64,000 nt of DNA, taken from contig NZ_AMWJ02000001.1 of NCBI RefSeq assembly GCF_000319305.2, forward strand, positions 2,643,001-2,707,000. Reading direction: 5' to 3'. The notes under the pieces were generated by a model, which saw nothing but the letters and a program-made list of their open reading frames with translations, was not told the origin of the DNA and did no database searches. Positions within the stretch are counted from its first letter, which is position 1, and each line of letters opens with the position of its first letter. The position numbers and the translations under genes were made by a program. The stretch is from Pseudomonas bharatica CSV86 (GTDB lineage Bacteria > Pseudomonadota > Gammaproteobacteria > Pseudomonadales > Pseudomonadaceae). This document shows, piece by piece, positions 54,452 through 63,325 of this stretch.

Positions 54452-56412
54452 GGGAGGTCTTTGACTATCCGGGGGCGGGTTGCTCTATTCTGCATCAATC
54501 TCAAACTGCGCTCAAAAGGCCATCATGATTCGGATCAGTACAGCTGGACTGGACGACTACATCAAACCCTTGGGCTTCGCTAAAGCCACCAATGCCTTGA
54601 TCGAGGAATGGGAGGACGGCAATACCGTCACGGTCAAGGACAGCGACACCGATATCCCGCTTTACCTTCCCGGCTTCGAAAGTGCGAGATTCAAGGGGCT
54701 GTGGAGCAAGATCAACAAGAAGCTGGTGGAGATGCAGCATGGAAAATGCGCGTATTGCGAGGCCAAGATGGCTGCCACCAGCCAGGCCGACGTCGAACAC
54801 TTCCGCCCCAAGGCCGGCTACGATCCTGCCACCGGCGGCGTGGAGTCAGCCATGCTTGGCGCACGCGGGATTGTCCGCTCGGGCTATTTCTGGCTGGCCT
54901 ACAACGCCGGCAACTATTACGCGGCGTGCCGCATCTGCAACGAGGTGTACAAGAAGAACAAGTTCGACCTGATGCCCGGATCACCCCGGGCGACCTACGG
55001 CAAACCGGCTCAGGAACAGCCGGCCTTCGTCGACCCGGGCGCGGAGGATCCACGCCTTGTCCTGCGTTTCGACCCTTACACCGCCAAGGCGGTACCCAGC
55101 AAGCTCTGGGATGAATACATACGACGCAAGGGCGAGAACGATCCGCTGGTACCACGGCCGGTACCGGTACTGGCCCAATTGAGCAAATCGCAATTGCAGT
55201 CCCAGCAGGACACTGCCCAGGCAATCTGCAGCATCCTGTGGAATGCCGCTCGGGAAGTATGCGTAGCCGTGAACAAGCAGGACCCGCGCTATTTACTGCA
55301 GGATCTTTCGCTGCGCGCGACCTACGCCGAGCAGCGCAAAGGCGAATTCACCTGGGACAATCCGATCCGTGATCAGCCTTATCAGAATTATGCCCAGGCC
55401 GGCCAGGGCATCATCGAGCGCGGCCCACAGGCCATGGCCAGATACTTCGTACTTGCCTGGTTGTTCGAGGTTGATCCGAACTCGCAGCACTTCGTCATAC
55501 TGACCAATGTGCTGGCCTCGAGTCTCAAGTTATCGGACCAGCACGCTCTCGCCGCCCGCCAGTACGTCGAGAGTTGCCAGAAAAGCCTGGTTCTCTCGCC
55601 CGTAGACCAATTGCTCGCGACCGACGGCCAGACCAGCCGTGCAGTCTATTGCATCATCCACCTCGGATTGAACCGCACCGAGCTGATCCGCGCCCGGGCC
55701 GAGCACCTGATGAAGATCCGTGCCCTGTTTTTGTTCCTGAAAAACAACGGGCTGACTCAACACGAGCTAGAGGCGATGCTGAACCAGTGCTTCGCCAAGG
55801 ATCCAGTCGATCAGGTGTCCGATGCACCGGACGAACTGGACGCGGCAATGACAGCGCTGGGCCATGCCGTGTCCAGGGCCGGCCAGTTTGCCTCCGCGAC
55901 CCTGGATGCCCTGTTGGCCTGGAGAGTGGAACTGCCGCTGGCGCGTCCGACTCCGCACAATATCCTCACCACCCAGGGCGCCCCCTCCGAGCCATGGCTG
56001 GCACGTTACTACCGCCTCGCCATCCAGCCCTTGCAGCCTGACACGGAAGACGACGAGGACCAGTCCGATGACAGCGACAACACACTGGATACCTCCGACC
56101 CGGACCCCTCCACCCAAAAACTGACTCCGGCCGATTGCGGCTACTTTTGCGCCTTGCAGCGATTCGGCGTACGCCTCGCGCTGCTGCGTTCCCGTTTCGG
56201 CCTGTCCGTGCCTGAGGGGGACATCCTGTCCGCAACCGTTCTGAAGAATTCCAGCAAGCCCGATGAGGAAACGGAGCTGCTCTTCGCCGAGGAAGTGCGC
56301 CGCCTGCTGGCGTACCACGCAACGCCGGAGGATATCGTGGAGAAGTCCTATATCCCTGCCTGGGCCGGCACCAATGCCAAGGGATACTGGGCGTATGTGG
56401 ACAAGCAGGCGA

Positions 56413-56420
56413 AAAATACC
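56413..56420. repeat. Target-site duplication, left copy (AAAATACC)
   Basis: Eight bases directly preceding the inverted repeat; the identical octamer is at 59794-59801. Eight bp is the normal ISL3 duplication length. Confidence 0.95.
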
Positions 56421-56478
56421 GGGTATACGGATTTAATGGTTGATGGGGCACCTTCACCCCATCAATCTGATACCACCC

Positions 56479-57768
56479 TCAGATGGTTGATAGATCGACT
56501 CCGTAGTTGAGTTCCTCTGCGAAGTCCGGCAGTCCGTAACCGATGGTTTTCTTGTAGAAAGGAGAGACCTTCGCAGTCGGTGCCTTCTTCTTGTGCTTCG
56601 TGGTGTAGAGCATTCGTGCCCGCATCACCTCGAAGGAGTAACCGCGCCCTTCACGGTTCTTGTCCTTGGCCAGTCGGTTGATGGACTCCGTGTAAGCGTT
56701 GGTGACGGGCATGTCCGTCTCGAAGTAGGTCATGGTCTCTTCGCGCCAGTTTCCCACTGCCCTGACCAGATCGCTCCAGACTTCCTTTTGGCCCTTCGGG
56801 ATGGTGGCTATCCACTCGTCCAGGGCGGCTTCTGCCTGGAGCCGTGTGGTGGCGTCCCAGATGCCGTAGAAGCGCTCCTTGTGCTCGTAGGCGGCCAGCA
56901 GTTGCGGGAACGCGCCTGTCCAGGTCTCCATGATGAGGCGCTCCCGGTCTGAGACTTCGTGAGCGCGTTTCAGCAGGATTTTCCGGTCTCCCTTGAGAGT
57001 CCGGCTCTGGGACGGTTTCAGCTCCTTTCTGAGGCCCTTGCGCACTCTCTCTAGGGCATCGTTGGCCATGCGCACCACATGGAACTTATCGACCACGATA
57101 CGGGCCTGGGGCAGCACAGCCTTGACCGCTGCCCGGTAGGGGTTCCACATGTCCATGCTGACGATCTCGACCTTCTGCCGGTCTTTCAGCTTCATCAGGT
57201 AGTTGGTCACCACGTCCTGGCGGCGGGTGGCCAGCAGGTCGAGCAGGGTTCGCTCCTCAATGTTGGTCAGAATGCAGCGGTAGCGCTTGTTCAGGTATAG
57301 CTCGTCAATGCCCAGGATGCGGGGCGTCTCGAAGCGGTGCCAGCGCCCCAGGAACTCGGCGCGGGCGTTGAAGATGTCGCGCACCGTCTTCTCGTCCAGG
57401 CCGGTCTGTGCCGCCACAAAGGTGTAGGGGTGGTTGAAGGATTCCTTCTCCACGTACTCATGCAGCCGCAGTGTCATACGGAATCCGTCCACCATCTCCG
57501 GTAGCTGGGGCCTGAATGTTGTCTTGCAGGCCCGGCAGGTGTATCGGCGGCGGACCACCCAGAGAGTGACCCGCTTGCCGTGGATGGGCAGATCACGATA
57601 GGGAACGTCACGCTTGCCGAACCGTACGAACTCACCCTGCACGCCGCATTCCTCGCAGGCGATGGGATCGGGCACGTCCACCTGGAAGTGCATTTCGTCG
57701 TCGGTTGATTTGCAGCCCAGTACTTGGTATTGCGGCAGGTGAAGGATGTTGTCGGGAAGTTCGGTCAT
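56479..57768 (-). CDS. tnpA: ISL3-family transposase of the ISPpu12-like element
   Basis: A 429-residue DDE transposase with an N-terminal zinc ribbon (CEECGVQ and CRACKTTF) and catalytic acid residues in GIDELYLNK, SMDMWNPYR and AYTESINRL. Apart from the first ~42 residues it is identical to the transposase at 40518-41795. It catalyses cut-and-paste or copy-out movement of the element from its 24-bp ends. It is the last gene of the minus-strand group czcD-like, lspA, tnpA. Confidence 0.96.
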   Translation of the reverse strand: MTELPDNILHLPQYQVLGCKSTDDEMHFQVDVPDPIACEECGVQGEFVRFGKRDVPYRDLPIHGKRVTLWVVRRRYTCRACKTTFRPQLPEMVDGFRMTLRLHEYVEKESFNHPYTFVAAQTGLDEKTVRDIFNARAEFLGRWHRFETPRILGIDELYLNKRYRCILTNIEERTLLDLLATRRQDVVTNYLMKLKDRQKVEIVSMDMWNPYRAAVKAVLPQARIVVDKFHVVRMANDALERVRKGLRKELKPSQSRTLKGDRKILLKRAHEVSDRERLIMETWTGAFPQLLAAYEHKERFYGIWDATTRLQAEAALDEWIATIPKGQKEVWSDLVRAVGNWREETMTYFETDMPVTNAYTESINRLAKDKNREGRGYSFEVMRARMLYTTKHKKKAPTAKVSPFYKKTIGYGLPDFAEELNYGVDLSTI

Positions 57769-57789
57769 GGTGTTGTATAGGCGTAGGTG

Positions 57790-58302
57790 TCAGTCAGATC
57801 CATCCGACTCGGCATTGGTGTTTGCTTTTTTACCCAACAAGCTGCTGGAAACGAAAAGTAAGGCACCGAGGACAATTGCAATATCAGCCAGGTTGAAGGC
57901 CGGCCAATGCCAGTCTCGCCAATAGAAATCAAAGGAATCCACAACATAGCCGCGAAAGACCCGGTCAATCAGGTTGCCCATGGCGCCACCGAGGATAAGA
58001 CTGTAAGCGATGGCTTCTCCTTTATGACGATTTTCAAGGATCAGCTTGATCAGAAAAATCGAGACCACTACCGCGATTCCGATAAAAAAGTAGCGCTGCC
58101 AGCCTCCACCATTCGCAAAAAGACTGAATGCGGCACCGGTGTTCCATAGGTGCACCCAGTTAAAGAACGGGGTCACCGAAACATACTCGCCATAGGCCAT
58201 TGATTGCTGCACCAGCCACTTTACAGCCTGATCAGACGCTGCCAGCAGGCCCGATATGGACAATAGGGCATACGGCGAGAGCTTTTTGCCAATAATGAGC
58301 AT
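57790..58302 (-). CDS. lspA: Signal peptidase II (prolipoprotein signal peptidase) carried by the transposon
   Basis: A 170-residue, four-helix membrane aspartyl protease. Catalytic aspartates lie in GNLIDRVFRG and FNLADIAIVLG, both standard for LspA. It removes signal peptides from lipoproteins. As a transposon passenger next to a metal exporter it may be linked to envelope function in metal resistance. It starts 3 bp after the transporter stop codon. Confidence 0.94.
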   Translation of the reverse strand: MLIIGKKLSPYALLSISGLLAASDQAVKWLVQQSMAYGEYVSVTPFFNWVHLWNTGAAFSLFANGGGWQRYFFIGIAVVVSIFLIKLILENRHKGEAIAYSLILGGAMGNLIDRVFRGYVVDSFDFYWRDWHWPAFNLADIAIVLGALLFVSSSLLGKKANTNAESDGSD

Positions 58303-58305
58303 TAT

Positions 58306-59202
58306 TTAACCCTTCAACGCCAAAATGCGTCTGGCACCGTTAAGTACAATGCCCCCCGCGATGGTGCCGATAATCAGATCCGGATAATTGGAACCGGTCC
58401 ACGCGACCAGGGCGCCGGCGGTGATGACCCCCAGGTTGATCACCACGTCGTTGGCCGAGAATATCCAGCTTGCCTTCATGTGCGCCCCGCCTTCCCGATG
58501 TTTGGATATGAGCAGCAGACAACTGGTATTGGCAATCAATGCGACGAATGCGATAGCCATCATCACCAGCGATTCAGGCTCACTACCGAATACAAAGCGT
58601 CTCACCACCTCTACGAGCACGCCCACAGCCAAGATCAGTTGCAGTACACCAGCAAGATGCGCGGCACGTACCTGCATTTTCACGCTATGTCCAACCGCAT
58701 AAAGGGCAAGCCCGTACACCGCCGCATCGGCAAAATTGTCCAGGGATTCTCCAATCAGGCCGGTGGACCGGGCGATCAGACCGGCAGTCATTTCCACCAC
58801 GAACAGAAGTGCATTGATGCCGAGCAACCAGCGCAGGGTCCCGGATTCTTGCTTAGCAGAAGCTGCCGAAAACTCGGCGGCCTTGATGGTCTCCGGATTT
58901 GCAGCGACGGTTTCCTGAAGCGAGGCGCCTAGCCCCAAGGTCTTCAGTTTCGAGGTGACGGGCTCGACCTCGCCGTCATGCACGACCTTCAGCCGGCGGT
59001 TCGACAAGTCGAAGGACAGCGCCCGAATCTCCTCAAAGCCGTTCAGGGCTAGGCGAATCATTCGTTCTTCTGATGGACAGTCCATCTTCGGCACGGCATA
59101 AACACTGACCCATCTCCCTGGCGCCTCGGAGGAGGCCTGTATATCGGTATCCGCTGCGGACGTTGCATCACCGCCACAGGCGCCACCACAGGATTTGCTC
59201 AT
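58306..59202 (-). CDS. Cation diffusion facilitator with N-terminal HMA-like domain
   Basis: A 298-residue metal exporter. The N-terminus is cysteine-rich (SCGGACGG) and is followed by an HMA-like ferredoxin fold with MDCPSEERMI. A CDF membrane domain of about six helices holds the metal site in ESLDNFADAAVYGLAL and the second one in SANDVVINLGVITAG. It exports Zn, Cd, Co or Pb from the cytoplasm. I chose the ATG at 59202 (MSKSCGG) over one seven codons earlier. A MerR-type operator lies directly upstream. Confidence 0.9.
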   Translation of the reverse strand: MSKSCGGACGGDATSAADTDIQASSEAPGRWVSVYAVPKMDCPSEERMIRLALNGFEEIRALSFDLSNRRLKVVHDGEVEPVTSKLKTLGLGASLQETVAANPETIKAAEFSAASAKQESGTLRWLLGINALLFVVEMTAGLIARSTGLIGESLDNFADAAVYGLALYAVGHSVKMQVRAAHLAGVLQLILAVGVLVEVVRRFVFGSEPESLVMMAIAFVALIANTSCLLLISKHREGGAHMKASWIFSANDVVINLGVITAGALVAWTGSNYPDLIIGTIAGGIVLNGARRILALKG

Positions 59203-59236
59203 GATACGACTCCACTTGAACAATGTTGTGGTACCA

Positions 59237-59266
59237 TTTAAAACTATAAAGCTACTATAAGGTCAA
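59237..59266 (-). promoter_or_regulatory. MerR-type promoter/operator for the CDF gene
   Basis: On the minus strand a TTGACC -35 element (59261-59266) is followed by the dyad CTTATAGTAGCTTTATAG and an AT-rich -10 region. A dyad in a long spacer is the hallmark of promoters activated by CadR/PbrR-type regulators. Confidence 0.65.
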
Positions 59267-59297
59267 TAGAGTAAAGAATCCGTTGGGGAGGAGGCTG

Positions 59298-59681
59298 ATG
59301 CGCATTGGTCAGTTGGCGCAGTTGGTAGGGGTCGAAACACAGACGATCCGCTTCTATGAACAGCAGGGCTTGTTGCCGCCGCCTGATCGGCAGGACAACG
59401 GTTACCGTGTCTATACCGAGAAGCATGGTGAGGGGCTGGCCTTCATCCGTCGCTGCAGAATCCTGGGCCTGTCACTGGCTGAGATTCACGAACTACAGAG
59501 CTATGAGGACGACCCTCATCAGCCTTGTACCGCCGTCAACGCCTTGCTCGATGATCACATCTCTCATGTGCGGTCGCAGATAACCGCTCTGCAAGCGCTT
59601 GAGAAACAACTCGTTTCACTGAGAGCGAGTTGCAACGATGACCGGGAAGTTGAGGCGTGTGGGGTTCTTGCTGGGAATTAG
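59298..59681 (+). CDS. MerR-family Cd(II)/Pb(II)-responsive regulator
   Basis: A 127-residue activator with an N-terminal winged helix (IGQLAQLVGVETQTIRFYEQ), a dimerisation helix and metal-site cysteines in HQPCTAVN, RASCNDD and EACGVL, the CadR/PbrR pattern. It is divergent from the CDF gene and probably activates it when the metal binds. GGGGAGGAGG precedes the ATG at 59298, which I prefer to the TTG at 59283. Confidence 0.92.
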   Translation: MRIGQLAQLVGVETQTIRFYEQQGLLPPPDRQDNGYRVYTEKHGEGLAFIRRCRILGLSLAEIHELQSYEDDPHQPCTAVNALLDDHISHVRSQITALQALEKQLVSLRASCNDDREVEACGVLAGN

Positions 59682-59793
59682 CGAAGGAAACATGCACCAG
59701 CAGTAGGTGAAGCATCAACCAGATAATCCGATGAGATGCCGGTCTGTCTCACTCTCATGCAAAGGTAAGATCAACCATTTAATCCGCTTACCC

Positions 59794-59801
59794 AAAATAC
59801 C
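59794..59801. repeat. Target-site duplication, right copy (AAAATACC)
   Basis: Identical to 56413-56420. The host gene frame resumes at 59802. Confidence 0.95.
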
Positions 59802-59939
59802 GATCGGGAACTGGAAAAAGCTTACGCGGCCCTGGCGAAGGCCCAGGGCTCCAAGCACAAACCCGCGTTTCTCGACAAAGCCGCGGTAAAGGCATGGTGG
59901 AAAAAGGCCTATCCGAAGAAGAAGACCTACCCCAAAGGG

Positions 59940-60230
59940 TTAACCTGAGGTGGACAACTCGCTCCAGGCATCCTGGTCGAGGCGAGGAAAACATACACGG
60001 CAGGTTCCAGACTCCGTCAGGCGTTCCGCGCGACCGATGCCTTGTTCATCCAGATACCCGCGCAGGCGACGCCCCGAGGGCAGCTCGATCAGGTATTCCT
60101 CCCAGGGAATCGGCGCGTCGTCCTCGCCGAGCAACTCGATCTCGATCCAGTGCAGCGGCGTTTCAGTCTCAATGCTATTTGTACAGGGCATGACAGTCTG
60201 GTCGTAGGGGTGCTCGCTGAATTGCGTCAT
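59940..60230 (-). CDS. Small protein with a T6SS-style beta-rich domain
   Basis: A 96-residue protein. The segment IELLGEDDAPIPWEEYLIEL followed by RGYLDEQGIGRAE resembles the small beta domains found at VgrG C-termini and in type VI adaptor proteins. Its stop codon overlaps the 3' end of the HNH gene by 9 bp, convergently. Its ATG overlaps the stop codon of the upstream gene by four bases, so the two are co-translated. Function is unknown. Confidence 0.65.
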   Translation of the reverse strand: MTQFSEHPYDQTVMPCTNSIETETPLHWIEIELLGEDDAPIPWEEYLIELPSGRRLRGYLDEQGIGRAERLTESGTCRVCFPRLDQDAWSELSTSG

Positions 60231-60565
60231 GCCCTGCCCTCCCCGATCCAGCGGGACAGGCTCTCCAGCCTGGCACCAGGGTCGGCGCCATGCCGGCTGA
60301 GGATGCTCAGCGCCTGGGGAGGCAGACAGACGTCGCCTGAAACCCCGGCGGCGTATTGCAGCAGCAACTCCGCAAGCCGCGCCACATCGCGTTCGGCTTG
60401 CAGCCCGAAATCGGCGGCCAGGCTACGTGAGCAGGCGATCGCGTCACGCACGGGTCCGGTGTGGCCGCAGTCGCGCAAATGCCGCTCCAGGCGCAGCGCA
60501 AAGTCCTCGGCCAGGGCGGCACGCAACGAGGCCATCTGGTGTTCGGCAATGGTCAGCATATGCAA
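60227..60565 (-). CDS. Helical protein of unknown function
   Basis: A 112-residue (110 from a second ATG, MLTIAEHQ) all-helical protein with no signal peptide or recognised motif. It is coupled to the 96-residue gene downstream. Together with the LysM/peptidoglycan-binding gene on the other side of the HNH gene it resembles the small genes of type VI or toxin cassettes. I do not recognise the family. Confidence 0.6.
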   Translation of the reverse strand: MHMLTIAEHQMASLRAALAEDFALRLERHLRDCGHTGPVRDAIACSRSLAADFGLQAERDVARLAELLLQYAAGVSGDVCLPPQALSILSRHGADPGARLESLSRWIGEGRA

Positions 60566-60639
60566 GGCTCCTCAGCGCCGGAACAAACTACTTGATTAGC
60601 CGCCCGGGCACAAAAGCGCTTGATCATGACCGGGCTGCG

Positions 60640-60721
60640 CGGCCTCATCGCTGGCAAGCCAGCTCCCACAAGGACCGCGTGCGTCGCCAAACCTGTGGGA
60701 GCTGGCTTGCCAGCGATAGGG
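60640..60721. repeat. REP inverted pair (BIME)
   Basis: Two opposite REP units (60641-60670 and 60693-60720), between the SDR stop codon and the small helical gene. Confidence 0.9.
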
Positions 60722-60736
60722 CCAACAGCAACACCC

Positions 60737-61441
60737 TCAGATACTGCGGGTCACCCCACCATCCACCTTGAGATTCTGCCCGGTGATGTAAGCGGCGCCA
60801 TCACTGGCCAGGAAGGCAATGGTCGCCGCGATCTCCTCGCTGGTTCCATAGCGCTTGAGCGGCACGCTGTCGCGGCGCTGGTCGGTGGCCGGCAGGCTGT
60901 CGATCCATCCGGGCAATACGTTGTTCATGCGCAGGTTATCGCCGGCATAGGTATCGGCAAAGATCTTGGTAAAGGCCGCGAGCCCGGCGCGAAACACCGC
61001 CGAGGTCGGGAACAGGTCCACCGGTTCGAACGCCCAGGCCGTGGAAATGTTGATCACCACCCCGCCCTGCTGGCGCTGCATGATCGGCGCTACCAGCCGG
61101 GTCGGGCGGATCACGTTGAGCAGGTAGGTGTCCATGCCCTTGTGCCAGTCTTCGTCGCTGATCTCGAGGATCGGCGCCCGCGGGCCATGGCCGGCGCTGT
61201 TGACCAGCACATCGATCCGGCCCCATTTCTCCATCACTGCATCCACCAGGCGTTGCAGGTCTGCCACCGACTGGTTGCTGCCGGTCACCCCGACACCGCC
61301 CAGTTCCCGGGCCAGCGCCTCGCCCTTGCCGGACGACGAGAGGATCCCGACCTTGTACCCGTCGGCAGCCAGCCGCCGCGCCGTGGCTGCGCCCATGCCG
61401 CTGCCGGCGGCGGTGATGATCGCGGTTTTTTCGACTGCCAT
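60737..61441 (-). CDS. SDR-family oxidoreductase with atypical active site
   Basis: A 234-residue Rossmann-fold protein with the cofactor motif TAAGSGMGAAT, the NSAGHGP (NAG) segment and the C-terminal DGAAYITGQNLKVDGG. The YxxxK catalytic pair is not where expected: the segment reads SAVFRAGLAAFTK, with V or F in place of the tyrosine and G in place of the lysine. It may therefore act through a different mechanism or be non-catalytic. A LysR-type gene lies 100 bp upstream on the same strand. Confidence 0.85.
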   Translation of the reverse strand: MAVEKTAIITAAGSGMGAATARRLAADGYKVGILSSSGKGEALARELGGVGVTGSNQSVADLQRLVDAVMEKWGRIDVLVNSAGHGPRAPILEISDEDWHKGMDTYLLNVIRPTRLVAPIMQRQQGGVVINISTAWAFEPVDLFPTSAVFRAGLAAFTKIFADTYAGDNLRMNNVLPGWIDSLPATDQRRDSVPLKRYGTSEEIAATIAFLASDGAAYITGQNLKVDGGVTRSI

Positions 61442-61541
61442 GTTGCCTCCTGGGGTTCGGACTCTTGATGTTTCGAGTCCCTACACCCTAGCAGCCGATG
61501 CGAGGACCAGGGAGACAGGAAGAGCATGCCAAGCCAGTAGC

Positions 61542-62435
61542 TCAGCTATCGGCTGCCTGTTCCTTGAGCCACTCCTTGACCACCTGCAACAGCGGCGACT
61601 GCCGGGCCTTGCGCGGCCAGACCAGGTAGAACGCCTTGTCCAGGCGCAGCTCCTGGGTGAACACCTGGGCCAGGCGGCCAGCGGCGATATCCTCCTTGAC
61701 GAAGGCATGGCTGGCCAGCGCGATGCCCTGCCCGCCGATGGCCGCCTCGATGGCCAGGGACGTCTGGTTGAAGCGCAGGTTTCTGGCGCTCGGCGAAGGA
61801 TGGCCGGGGAACAGCGCGGCGACGAACAGCGGCCAGTAATGGTGGGCGTCATGCAGTGCGACAAAGCCCTGCAGCGCCTCGAAGGTCTGCGGGGTGCCCT
61901 TCTGCGCCAGTAACGCTGGACTCGCCACGGCCACTACCCGTTGCTCCATCAGCAACTCGGTGTTCAGGCCGCCACCGAAGGGCGGCTGTCCGTAGCGCAC
62001 GGCAATATCGACGCCCTCGGTGTGGAAATGCGACAGGCGATCGGTGGCCAGCAAGCGCAGGTCGATCTGCGGATAGTGCTCGGCGAAATCGCCCAAGCGC
62101 GGCATCAACCAGCGGGAGGCAAACGACGGGGTCACGCTGATGGTCAATTGTTCGGACTGCGGACGCAGCAGGCGGGTCGCCTCGTCGATCATCGCCAGGG
62201 CGCTGCGGATGCTGACGCTGTAGCCGCGACCGGCGTCGGTCAGGCCAAGGCCCCTGGGCAGGCGCTCGAACAGGCGAACCCCGAGGCTCGCCTCCAGGCC
62301 ACGGATCTGCTGGGCCACGGCGGCCTGGGTCAGGCCCAGTTCCTCGGCGGCAAGGCGGAAATTCAGATGCCGCGCCACCACTTCGAACATGCGCAGGGCG
62401 TTGAGTGACGGCAAGGCGGGAAAGCCTGGGGGCAT
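61542..62435 (-). CDS. LysR-family transcriptional regulator (GcvA-like)
   Basis: A 297-residue regulator with an N-terminal winged helix (LPSLNALRMFEVVARHLNF, LTQAAVAQQIRGLEASLG) and a C-terminal substrate-binding domain with LTISVTPSFASRWLMPRL, the GcvA-type signature. The target genes are unknown; the SDR gene immediately downstream on the same strand is a candidate, although LysR genes more often control divergent neighbours. Confidence 0.9.
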   Translation of the reverse strand: MPPGFPALPSLNALRMFEVVARHLNFRLAAEELGLTQAAVAQQIRGLEASLGVRLFERLPRGLGLTDAGRGYSVSIRSALAMIDEATRLLRPQSEQLTISVTPSFASRWLMPRLGDFAEHYPQIDLRLLATDRLSHFHTEGVDIAVRYGQPPFGGGLNTELLMEQRVVAVASPALLAQKGTPQTFEALQGFVALHDAHHYWPLFVAALFPGHPSPSARNLRFNQTSLAIEAAIGGQGIALASHAFVKEDIAAGRLAQVFTQELRLDKAFYLVWPRKARQSPLLQVVKEWLKEQAADS

Positions 62436-62561
62436 GGCAATGGGATTTCTATTGGCTGGGAGGGAGATTCTGGTACCAGGGCAGCTTGGCGTAAAGGTCG
62501 GCAGAAAGTCGCTCGACCTCTTCAGCCCTCGCCCGCCTGCGCTATGCCCTGTCCTGCCTGA

Positions 62562-63188
62562 TCAGCTGTCGATTATCTGCGCCGCTTGCTGGGTGGCCTG
62601 CGCCTGCCGGGCCGACACGGCCTGGCTGTCGAAGTCGGCCGCCCCCGGCAACGCTGGCCAGGCCGACGGGCCGCTGGCGATTTCGTCCGGGCTCAGCAGA
62701 CAGTGGTCGAGCTCGCGTTGCAGCGCCTGGGTGTCCAGGTCCTGGCCGATGAACACCAGTTCCTGGCGGCAATCGCCGACGATGCTGTCCCACTTGGCCG
62801 TGATGCCCTGCAGGCGATAATGGTCTTGCGGCCATTGCGACGGGTCGATGAAGCGCCACCAATGCCCCACGTAATCCCACTGGAATTGCTTGCCGCTGTG
62901 CACCAGCAACGCGGTTTCGCGGTGGCGGCTGGCGAGCCAGAAATAGCCTTTGCTGCGCAGCAACCGACCGTTGCGCCAGGGACGGGCAAGAAACGCGAGC
63001 AAGCGTTGCGGATGGAACGGGGCGCGTTCGCGATACACCCACGACACCACGCCATAGGTGTCCGACTCGGCAGCCGGTGTGTCGTGCGCGTCCATCCGTT
63101 TCATCCAGCCGGGCGCTGCAGCAAGGCTGGGCAGATCGAACAGCCCGGTGCCAAGAATGCTCGACAGCGCTACGTTGCCGGCGACCAT
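62562..63188 (-). pseudogene. C-terminal remnant of a CobW/YeiR/ZigA-family GTPase
   Basis: A 208-codon frame matching only the C-terminal half of COG0523 GTPases: SSILGTGLFDLPSLAAAPGW, then VSWVYRERAPFHPQRLLAFL, RSKGYFWLASR, YVGHWWRFI and QELVFIGQDLD. The N-terminal GTPase half, with GAGKTT and the CxCC metal motif, is missing. The frame is lost directly at a REP element (63198-63230). Intact family members are zinc chaperones or GTPases induced by zinc limitation. The ATG at 63188 is an internal methionine of the original gene. Confidence 0.8.
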
Positions 63189-63197
63189 CGGCAGGAC

Positions 63198-63230
63198 CCT
63201 GTGGGAGCTGGCTTGCCAGCGATGAGGCCC
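63198..63230. repeat. REP element at the edge of the CobW remnant
   Basis: A full REP unit lies 10 bp from the first codon of the CobW remnant, exactly where its N-terminal half is lost. Confidence 0.85.
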
Positions 63231-63325
63231 TCAGCAACACAGCTGAAACCAGCCCCTCGCCAGAACATCACAAGCCCCGGATAATCCCCTCCAATTGAAG
63301 TGCCTCATCACAAACGGAGTGGACA

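Larger units (their letters stand above)
56421..59793. mobile_element. ISPpu12-like ISL3-family transposon
   Basis: 3,373 bp with 24-bp inverted repeats at 56421-56444 and 59770-59793 (21 of 24 matching) and a perfect 8-bp target duplication. It carries tnpA, lspA, a cation diffusion facilitator and a divergent merR-type gene, which is the gene set I know for ISPpu12. A subterminal hairpin (TTGATGGGG / CCCCATCAA, 56440-56465) lies inside the left end and, with one mismatch, in the other ISL3 element. Confidence 0.95.
54525..59948 (+). pseudogene. Large HNH-nuclease protein gene, interrupted by the ISPpu12-like element
   Basis: Codons 1-632 (54525-56420) and 633-681 (59802-59948) join exactly in frame once the transposon and one target-duplication copy are removed, giving a 680-residue protein ending KTYPKGLT. 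The N-terminal part holds a TIGR02646-like HNH nuclease: C75 and C78 (KCAYCEA), H92 (VEHFRPK), and C135, C138 and N139 (CRICNE). The ~500 residues after it are helical with an acidic patch and no recognised domain. TIGR02646-type HNH proteins occur in retron and Septu-type defence; the usual ATPase partner is not adjacent. As it stands the gene ends in 30 transposon-encoded codons at 56510. Confidence 0.85.

Noticed and set aside
53825..60565. A complete Septu or retron system
   Set aside because: An HNH protein alone is present; no ATPase, reverse transcriptase or ncRNA could be recognised next to it.
6363..63230. Repeated ~34-bp units as a CRISPR array
   Set aside because: The units are scattered over 57 kb, palindromic and in both orientations, without regular spacers or cas genes; they are REP elements.
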